This document shows positions 55,501 to 64,000 of a DNA stretch of 64,000 bases, one piece after another. Under the pieces are notes generated by a model, which saw only the letters and a list, made by a program, of their open reading frames with translations, ran no database searches and was not told the origin of the DNA. The translations under genes and the position numbers were made by a program. The DNA lies in contig CAIIXF020000010.1 of the NCBI GenBank assembly GCA_903813345.2, positions 124,001-188,000 on the forward strand. The letters are read 5' to 3'. Within the stretch, counting starts at the first letter, position 1; every line of letters begins with the position of its first letter. Origin of the DNA: Owenia fusiformis. Taxonomy: Eukaryota; Annelida; Polychaeta; Sabellida; Oweniidae.

Positions 55501-58500
55501 AACCTTCAAACAGGTAAGCAACAACTCCTGCCTTGTCCCTTAATGCGTTTGTTCACCAGTATGACACAAGAACCTTCAAACAGGTAAGCAACAACTCCTG
55601 CCTTGTCCCTTAATGCTTATGTTCACCAGTATGACACAAGAACCTTCAAACAGGTAAGCAACAACTCCTGCCTTGTCAGTAAATGTGTATGTTCACCAGT
55701 ATGACACAAGAACCTTCAAACAGGTAAGCAACAACTCCTGCCTTGTCCCTTAATGCTTATGTTCACCAGTATGACACAAAAACCTTCAAACAGGTAAGCA
55801 ACAACTCCTGCCTTGTCAATTAATGCTTATGTTCACCAGTATGACACAAGAACCTTCAAACAGGTAAGCAACAACTCCTGCCTTGTCCATTAATGCTTAT
55901 GTTCACCAGTATGACACAAAAACCTTCAAACAGGTAAGCAACAACTCCTGCCTTGTCCATTAATGCTTATGTTCACCAGTATGACACAAGAACCTTCAAA
56001 TAGGTAAGCAACAACTCTTGCCTTGTCCATTAATGCTTATGTTCACCAGTATGACACAAGAACCTTCAAACAGGTAAGCAGCAACTCTTGCCTTGTCCAT
56101 TAATGCTTATGTTCACCAGTATGACACAAGAACCTTCAAACAGGTAAGCAACAACTCCTGCCTTGTCCATTAATGCTTATGTTCACCAGTATGACACAAA
56201 AACCTTCAAACAGGTAAGCAACAACTCCTGCCTTGTCCATTAATGCTTATGTTCACCAGTATGACACAAGAACCTTCAAACAGGAAAGCAGCAACTCTTG
56301 CCTTGTCCATTAATGCTTATGTTCACCAGTATGACACAAGAACCTTCAAACAGGTAAGCAACAACTCCTGCCTTGTCCATTAATGCTTATGTTCACCAGT
56401 ATGACACAAGAACCTTCAAACAGGTAAGCAACAACTCCTGCCTTGTCCATTAATGCTTATGTTCACCAGTATGACACAAGAACCTTCAAACAGGTAAGCA
56501 ACAACTCCTGCCTTGTCCCTTAATGTGTATGTTCACCAGTATGACACAAGAACCTTCAAACAGGTAAACAACAACTCCTGCCTTGTCCCTTAATGCGTTT
56601 GTTCACCAGTATGACACAAGAACCTTCAAACAGGTAAGCAACAACTCCTGCCTTGTCCCTTAATGCTTATGTTCACCAGTATGACACAAAAACCTTCAAA
56701 CAGGTAAGCAACAACTCCTGCCTTGTCCCTTAATGCTTATGTTCACCAGTATGACACAAAAACCTTCAAACAGGTAAGCAACAACTCCTGCCTTGTCCCT
56801 TAATGTGTATGTTCACCAGTATGACACAAGAACCTTCAAACAGGTAAGCAACAACTCCTGCCTTGTCCCTTAATGTGTATGTTCACCAGTATGACACAAA
56901 AACCTTCAAACAGGTAAGCAACAACTCCTGCCTTGTCAATTAATGCTTATGTTCACCAGTATGACACAAGAACCTTCAAACAGGTAAGCAACAACTCCTG
57001 CCTTGTCAATTAATGCTTATGTTCACCAGTATGACACAAGAACCTTCAAACAGGTAAGCAACAACTCCTGCCTTGTCCCTTAATGCGTTTGTTCACCAGT
57101 ATGACACAAAAACCTTCAAACAGGTAAGCAACAACTCCTGCCTTGTCCATTAATGCTTATGTTCACCAGTATGACACAAAAACCTTCAAACAGGTAAGCA
57201 ACAACTCCTGCCTTGTCAATTAATGCTTATGTTCACCAGTATGACACAAGAACCTTCAAACAGGTAAGCAACAACTCCTGCCTTGTCCATTAATGCTTAT
57301 GTTCACCAGTATGACACAAGAACCTTCAAACAGGTAAGCAACAACTCCTGCCTTGTCAATTAATGCTTATGTTCACCAGTATGACACAAGAACCTTCAAA
57401 CAGGTAAGCAACAACTCCTGCCTTGTCAATTAATGCTTATGTTCACCAGTATGACACAAGAACCTTCAAACAGGTAAGCAACAACTCCTGCCTTGTCCCT
57501 TAATGCGTTTGTTCACCAGTATGACACAAAAACCTTCAAACAGGTAAGCAACAACTCCTGCCTTGTCCCTTAATGCGTTTGTTCACCAGTATGACACAAG
57601 AACCTTCAAACAGGTAAGCAACAACTCCTGCCTTGTCCCTTAATGCTTATGTTCACCAGTATGACACAAAAACCTTCAAACAGGTAAGCAACAACTCCTG
57701 CCTTGTCCCTTAATGCTTATGTTCACCAGTATGACACAAAAACCTTCAAACAGGTAAGCAACAACTCCTGCCTTGTCCCTTAATGTGTATGTTCACCAGT
57801 ATGACACAAGAACCTTCAAACAGGTAAGCAACAACTCCTGCCTTGTCCCTTAATGCTTATGTTCACCAGTATGACACAAGAACCTTCAAACAGGTAAGCA
57901 GCAACTCTTGCCTTGTCCATTAATGCTTATGTTCACCAGTATGACACAAGAACCTTCAAACAGGTAAGCAACAACTCCTGCCTTGTCCCTTAATGCTTAT
58001 GTTCACCAGTATGACACAAAAACCTTCAAACAGGTAAGCAACAACTCCTGCCTTGTCCCTTAATGTGTATGTTCACCAGTATGACACAAGAACCTTCAAA
58101 CAGGTAAGCAGCAACTCTTGCCTTGTCAATTAATGCTTATGTTCACCAGTATGACACAAGAACCTTCAAACAGGTAAGCAACAACTCCTGCCTTGTCCAT
58201 TAATGCTTATGTTCACCAGTATGACACAAGAACCTTCAAACAGGTAAGCAGCAACTCTTGCCTTGTCCATTAATGCTTATGTTCACCAGTATGACACAAG
58301 AACCTTCAAACAGGTAAGCAACAACTCCTGCCTTGTCCATTAATGCTTATGTTCACCAGTATGACACAAAAACCTTCAAACAGGTAAGCAACAACTCCTG
58401 CCTTGTCCCTTAATACGTTTGTTCACCAGTATGACACAAGAACCTTCAAACAGGTAAGCAACAACTCCTGCCTTGTCCCTTAATGCGTTTGTTCACCAGT

Positions 58501-61500
58501 ATGACACAAAAACCTTCAAACAGGTAAGCAACAACTCCTGCCTTGTCCCTTAATGCGTTTGTTCACCAGTATGACACAAGAACCTTCAAACAGGTAAGCA
58601 ACAACTCCTGCCTTGTCCCTTAATGCTTATGTTCACCAGTATGACACAAGAACCTTCAAACAGGTAAGCAACAACTCCTGCCTTGTCAGTAAATGTGTAT
58701 GTTCACCAGTATGACACAAGAACCTTCAAACAGGTAAGCAACAACTCCTGCCTTGTCCCTTAATGCTTATGTTCACCAGTATGACACAAAAACCTTCAAA
58801 CAGGTAAGCAACAACTCCTGCCTTGTCAATTAATGCTTATGTTCACCAGTATGACACAAGAACCTTCAAACAGGTAAGCAACAACTCCTGCCTTGTCCAT
58901 TAATGCTTATGTTCACCAGTATGACACAAAAACCTTCAAACAGGTAAGCAACAACTCCTGCCTTGTCCATTAATGCTTATGTTCACCAGTATGACACAAG
59001 AACCTTCAAATAGGTAAGCAACAACTCTTGCCTTGTCCATTAATGCTTATGTTCACCAGTATGACACAAGAACCTTCAAACAGGTAAGCAGCAACTCTTG
59101 CCTTGTCCATTAATGCTTATGTTCACCAGTATGACACAAGAACCTTCAAACAGGTAAGCAACAACTCCTGCCTTGTCCATTAATGCTTATGTTCACCAGT
59201 ATGACACAAAAACCTTCAAACAGGTAAGCAACAACTCCTGCCTTGTCCATTAATGCTTATGTTCACCAGTATGACACAAGAACCTTCAAACAGGAAAGCA
59301 GCAACTCTTGCCTTGTCCATTAATGCTTATGTTCACCAGTATGACACAAGAACCTTCAAACAGGTAAGCAACAACTCCTGCCTTGTCCATTAATGCTTAT
59401 GTTCACCAGTATGACACAAGAACCTTCAAACAGGTAAGCAACAACTCCTGCCTTGTCCATTAATGCTTATGTTCACCAGTATGACACAAGAACCTTCAAA
59501 CAGGTAAGCAACAACTCCTGCCTTGTCCCTTAATGTGTATGTTCACCAGTATGACACAAGAACCTTCAAACAGGTAAGCAACAACTCCTGCCTTGTCCAT
59601 TAATGCTTATGTTCACCAGTATGACACAAGAACCTTCAAACAGGTAAGCAACAACTCCTGCCTTGTCAATTAATGCTTATGTTCACCAGTATGACACAAG
59701 AACCTTCAAACAGGTAAGCAACAACTCCTGCCTTGTCCATTAATGCTTATGTTCACCAGTATGACACAAGAACCTTCAAACAGGTAAGCAGCAACTCTTG
59801 CCTTGTCCATTAATGCTTATGTTCACCAGTATGACACAAGAACCTTCAAACAGGTAAGCAACAACTCCTGCCTTGTCCATTAATGCTTATGTTCACCAGT
59901 ATGACACAAAAACCTTCAAACAGGTAAGCAACAACTCCTGCCTTGTCCATTAATGCTTATGTTCACCAGTATGACACAAGAACCTCCAAACAGGTAAGCA
60001 ACAACTCCTGCCTTGTCCATTAATGCTTATGTTCACCAGTATGACACAATAACCTTCAAACAGGTAAGCAACAACTCCTGCCTTGTCAATTAATGCTTAT
60101 GTTCACCAGTATGACACAAGAACCTTCAAACAGGTAAGCAACAACTCCTGCCTTGTCAATTAATGCTTATGTTCACCAGTATGACACAAGAACCTTCAAA
60201 CAGGTAAGCAACAACTCCTGCCTTGTCACTAAATGTGTATGTTCACCAGTATGACACAAGAACCTTCAAACAGGTAAGCAACAACTCCTGCCTTGTCCCT
60301 TAATACGTTTGTTCACCAGTATTGACACAAGAACCTTCAAACAGGTAAGCAACAACTCCTGCCTTGTCACTTAATGCTTATGTTCACCAGTATGACACAA
60401 AAACCTTCAAACAGGTAAGCAACAACTCCTGCCTTGTCCCTTAATGCGTTTGTTCACCAGTATGACACAAGAACCTTCAAACAGGTAAGCAACAACTCCT
60501 GCCTTGTCCCTTAATGTGTATGTTCACCAGTATGACACAAAAACCTTCAAACAGGTAAGAAACAACTCCTGCCTTGTCACTTAATGATTATGTTCATCAG
60601 TATGACACAAGAACCTTCAAACAGGTAAGCAGCAACTCCTGCCTTGTCACTTAATGGGTAAGTTTACCAGTATGACACAAGAACCTTCAAACAGGTAAAC
60701 TTCTGCCTTGTCACTTAATGCTTATGTTCACCAGTATGACACAAGAACCTTCAAACAGGTAAGCAACAACTCCTGCCTTGTCCCTTAATGCGTTTGTTCA
60801 CCAGTATGACACAAGAACCTTCAAACAGGTAAGCAACAACTCCTGCCTTGTCCCTTTATGTGTATGTTCACCAGTATGACACAAGAACCTTCAAACAGGT
60901 AAGCAACAACTCCTGCCTTGTCCCTTAATGCGTTTGTTCACCAGTATGACACAATAACCTTCAAACAGGTAAGCAACAACTCCTGCCTTGTCCCTTAATG
61001 CTTATGTTCACCAGTATGACACAAAAACCTTCAAACAGGTAAGCAACAACTCCTGCCTTGTCCCTTAATGCTTATGTTCACCAGTATGACACAAGAACCT
61101 TCAAACAGGTAAGCAACAACTCCTGCCTTGTCCCTTAATACGTTTGTTCACCAGTATTGACACAAGAACCTTCAAACAGGTAAGCAACAACTCCTGCCTT
61201 GTCCCTTAATACGTTTGTTCACCAGTATGACACAATAACCTTCAAACAGGTAAGCAACAACTCCTGCCTTGTCCATTAATGCTTATGTTCACAAGTATGA
61301 CACAAAAACCTTCAAACAGGTAAGCAACAACTCCTGCCTTGTCCATTAATGCTTATGTTCACCAGTATGACACAAGAACCTTCAAACAGGTAAGCAACAA
61401 CTCCTGCCTTGTCCCTTAATACGTTTGTTCACCAGTATGACACAAGAACCTTCAAACAGGTAAGCAACAACTCCTGCCTTGTCCCTTAATGTGTATGTTT

Positions 61501-61826
61501 ACCAGTATCGACACAATAACCTTCAAACAGGTAAGCAACAACTCCTGCCTTGTCCCTTAATACGTTTGTTCACCAGTATGACACAAGAACCTTCAAACAG
61601 GTAAGCAACAACTCCTGCCTTGTCCCTTAATGCGTTTGTTCACCAGTATTGACACAAGAACCTTCAAACAGGTAAGCAACAACTCCTGCCTTGTCCCTTA
61701 ATGCGTTTGTTCACCAGTATGACACAAGAACCTTCAAACAGGAAAGCAGCAACTCTTGCCTTGTCCATTAATGCTTATGTTCACCAGTATGACACAAGAA
61801 CCTTCAAACAGGAAAGCAACAACTCC
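52450..61826 (+). repeat. Exon-plus-donor minisatellite: ~133 tandem 70-bp units inside DCAF12
   Basis: Each unit is 54 nt of exon (GCCTTGTC...AACCTTCAAACAG) plus 16 nt of intron (GTAAGCAACAACTCCT). Units differ at a few fixed sites: CCCTTAATGC / CAATTAATGC / CCATTAATGC, GCTTAT / GCGTTT / GTGTAT, ACACAAG / ACACAAA / ACACAAT. The donor CAG|GTAAGC is kept in nearly all. GTAAAC variants occur (52571, 53551, 56561) and GAAAGC losses occur (56281, 59291 and the last two units). Blocks repeat at 3010 bp (53551-56560 and 56561-59570) and 980 bp (52571-53550 and 53551 on). From about 60310 the units carry more indels. The array fills most of the intron before 62528. Confidence 0.97.
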
Positions 61827-62527
61827 AAGGCATTTGTCTTGTTCATTTCACTATATTTTACCCTGTCATACCCTGCCTTATTGTGAAGTATTATTTTGAT
61901 GCCCTATGTCCGGAAACGGAAGTAGGAAAATTGACATTCCCTAGCAGTAGTTATTGATTAAAATAGAATGGTATTGTTAGTATTTTATACATGTACAGTA
62001 CATGTACTTTTATACATGTGTTTCATGCCTTTTTGGAATCTAACGAACATTGTGTATCATAAGTCGGCAACTCTGTCATTTATTTTGCACCAATGGATTT
62101 ATAACAAATTATAAAATGATATTCTAATGACCCTGGACACGCTTGTCCAGGAGCATAGTTATATGAACAGTTAATATTATATTAATTAGAAACTGCTATA
62201 CAAAATAAGAATTTAGTATTACTCAATTGAGTTCCCCATGGCTGATCATAATACATGACAAGTATACTCCTAGATCCTCTTTGTAAAATAAGACAGCCAA
62301 TATTTGTATAATGCAAATCAATTTCTTATTGCTTTTGTTGACATGAAAAGGGAGGGGGTCAATTGTAATTTTTATCTATTAAATTACAGTATATACTGTA
62401 TATCATTAGATATTAGTGAAAATAATGGGATGACTTTTTGATGATTGTAAATTATTTTTATACCTCTTACCACAAAACTTTCTCAATAAGCTAAAATTTG
62501 ATTTGATATTTTCTGCTCATGTTTCAG
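61827..62527 (+). other. DCAF12 intron after the array
   Basis: Unique AT-rich sequence with a short palindromic TACATGTACAGTACATGTA near 61988, ending in the acceptor CATGTTTCAG. No gene. Confidence 0.5.
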
Positions 62528-62687
62528 ATATGCTGTAAAAAGCTTCACCACACTCGTGAGAATGTGTGTATGTCTGTGCACAAGGATAGAGGTCTGTATG
62601 CAGTAGGATCACAGTCTTATGTTGCTTTACTGGACTCAAACACACTTAAGCATGTACATAGTATATTATCTAAACAAAGAGGCTGTG
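62528..62687 (+). CDS. DCAF12: DCAF12, exon with fourth WD40 blade (gene continues past window)
   Basis: A 160-nt exon from GTTTCAG to TGTG|GTAAGT, phase 0 to 1. It reads KKLHHTRENVCMSVHKDRG, then LYAVGSQSYVALLDSNTLKH and VHSILSKQRGCG. This matches human STKLPYCRENVCLAYGSEW, VYAVGSQAHVSFLDPRQ and SVCSREGGSG. Together the six exons cover roughly the first two-thirds of DCAF12. The exons expected to encode the 'VGTGQGSLLFYD' blade and the C-terminus are not found in the last 1.3 kb of the window. Confidence 0.92.
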
Positions 62688-63043
62688 GTAAGTTTTGGTT
62701 TATATTTTACTTTTAAAAAATGCTTACAATTATTATATTTTACTTGTTTAAAATACAAGTTTTTGAACGGTTTTCAAAATATAACTTTCCAATGCTTTAA
62801 ACGTTATTTTGGAAACTTTAAGCAAATCAAAGGACAGGTCAGGGAGTGAGTCCAGATATTGGCTTAGAAAACATCAAAAATTGTAATGTCTGAAAAAGCC
62901 AACTCAATTGCAAAAACCCCTAAACCTCAAAAAGTTATCCTTCTTCTCAGAGCTTAAAAATATCAACTTGAATCACAATTAATGAAGTTAAGAAAACACA
63001 TAATGAAATTCTGCGCTAAGGGCTGATATGAAAAAGTCAGTCC
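62688..63043 (+). other. DCAF12 intron, nothing recognised
   Basis: AT-rich intron after the donor at 62688. No coding or repeat feature. Confidence 0.4.
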
Positions 63044-63113
63044 ATCCTAGTGGGGATTGAACTTACAACCCCTCACTTTCAGGATGAGTGCTCTACCAAT
63101 GAGCTACAGAGCT
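63044..63113 (-). repeat. tRNA-derived SINE head 1
   Basis: The minus strand reads CTGTAGCTCATTGGTAGAGC (a very good A box and D arm), then CTCATCCTGAAAGTGAG (a paired anticodon stem, loop CCTGAAA), then AAGTTCAATCCCCA (B-box-like). The acceptor ends do not pair and position 33 is C rather than T, so this is a tRNA-derived SINE rather than a working tRNA gene. Confidence 0.6.
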
Positions 63114-63662
63114 GACTGACTTTACCAAATTGCATATATAACATTGCAGCCATGTCTTACATGCTCATTTTCCTGGCCCAATATAAGTAGTGTATTGCCA
63201 GATTTAGTGGAGTCTGAATTAGCAGTTTAATTTCACATGCTATATATAAAGCACCCTTTTTGACCAGAGCATCATTAATACATATATTTTTGATATTTAC
63301 TGAGGTGGTGTTAAGAAGTGGTCCCAGTAGATAATAACAGGCCTCAAAGATTTTGCATGTTTCCATTGAATCCCATGTTGATTTATCAATCTTCAAAATA
63401 CCCCCTGCAGAACAGATCAAGGGCAGTAAAGTCAATTTTCCTAATATTTAACCAAACTTGAATGTCTTCGAGCTTCAAAATAAGAAAGGAGTACTAGCTG
63501 GATTTCGCCTAGCTCTGAAGATATGGCATTTGAATTTTGGAAAATCCCCATTGACTGCCATTATAGACGACTATCAATATGGCTTTATTAAAGTGTTATT
63601 TTTTCCAAAAGTCCACCATGGAAATTTCTGATATAGCAGATTTCTATAGCCAATATATTGAC

Positions 63663-63697
63663 TCTGGACGAGTGCTCTACCACTGAGCTATGGAGCA
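63663..63697 (-). repeat. tRNA-derived SINE head 2, partial
   Basis: The minus strand reads CTCCATAGCTCAGTGGTAGA then GCACTCGTCC, an A box and start of an anticodon arm like the copy at 63044-63113. It then departs from tRNA. Both heads share orientation, about 600 bp apart, inside the DCAF12 intron. Confidence 0.5.
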
Positions 63698-64000
63698 GAT
63701 TAATTTATGCAAAGAAGTTTGGAACATACATGACATATCCTCATTGTCCTCATATCTGTCATTGCATACTTTCATTGCATACTTGTATAGACATTGAATG
63801 CTATTTCTTGATATAAGTGAATTGGTGTTTATCTGGGTAATCAAGGGATTATACATTGTAGTCAGTCCGAGAATGTTTGATTTATTTCTGGTCTAGAATA
63901 CTGTAGTTAAAAGAAGATGAAAGAGCTTTACAAGTGTATTTTGTATGTGCAGCTACTGTATTTTGTTTTATCACAAAACTTGACGTAAATGTGAAAATGT

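Noticed and set aside
52450-61826. CRISPR-like array
   Set aside because: Units are contiguous 70-bp repeats with only point variants, no unique spacers, and contain eukaryotic exon and donor sequence.
61701-61886. 61-codon frame at the array end
   Set aside because: It exists because the last units lost the GT donor. It is read-through of repeat units rather than a separate gene.
63044-63113. Functional tRNA gene
   Set aside because: The A box and anticodon stem are good, but the acceptor stem does not pair and position 33 is C.

Overview
The window looks like nuclear DNA from an invertebrate animal, most likely a marine one. It is AT-rich, its exons are short with GT..AG introns, and more than half of it is transposon debris, MITE-like repeats and satellite arrays. 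Nothing suggests bacterial or viral DNA: there are no operons and almost no long open frames. I cannot name the species.

Three host genes are visible. (1) At 82-2286 lie the last two exons of an unrecognised + strand gene. (2) At 29023-30408 is one intronless 461-codon frame whose product resembles ANKH (progressive ankylosis), a multi-pass membrane protein of the pyrophosphate/ATP-export family. (3) From about 37.9 kb to beyond 62.7 kb is a DCAF12 orthologue, a WD40 substrate receptor of the CUL4-DDB1 ubiquitin ligase. Six exons lie in the window (37921-38220, 39482-39688, 42618-42678, 52016-52188, 52441-52503, 62528-62687). Their phases join without a break, and the remaining 3' exons lie beyond the window.

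The most striking feature is at 52450-61826. The 3' 54 nt of the fifth of these DCAF12 exons, together with its splice donor and 10 more intron bases, has been amplified into about 133 tandem 70-bp units. Nearly all keep a CAG|GTAAGC donor. The array has higher-order structure: a 3010-bp (43-unit) tandem duplication and a 980-bp (14-unit) duplication. Each unit could supply a 24-nt in-frame microexon, although I infer that and cannot test it here.

Region by region. 0-2.4 kb: 3' end of gene 1, with AT-rich minisatellites and a MITE. 2.4-8.05 kb: a large palindromic element around a decayed minus-strand transposon-type ORF. 8.6-9.5 kb: a hairpin-headed repeat family. 9.8-12.65 kb: a 62-bp satellite with 20-unit higher-order repeats. 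12.76-13.29 kb: a palindromic TA-rich minisatellite. 13.3-18.4 kb: an older repeat split by a 4161-bp element with a 9-bp target duplication. 19.5-21.2 kb: a decayed reverse transcriptase. 22.0-28.6 kb: mariner-type, TTAA-type, hAT-type and hairpin-headed elements, some nested. 29.0-30.4 kb: the ANKH-like gene. 30.4-37.6 kb: intergenic repeats. 37.9-64 kb: DCAF12, its introns filled with a LINE, a mariner relic and nested elements.

All family names come from recognising motifs by eye. No search was run.
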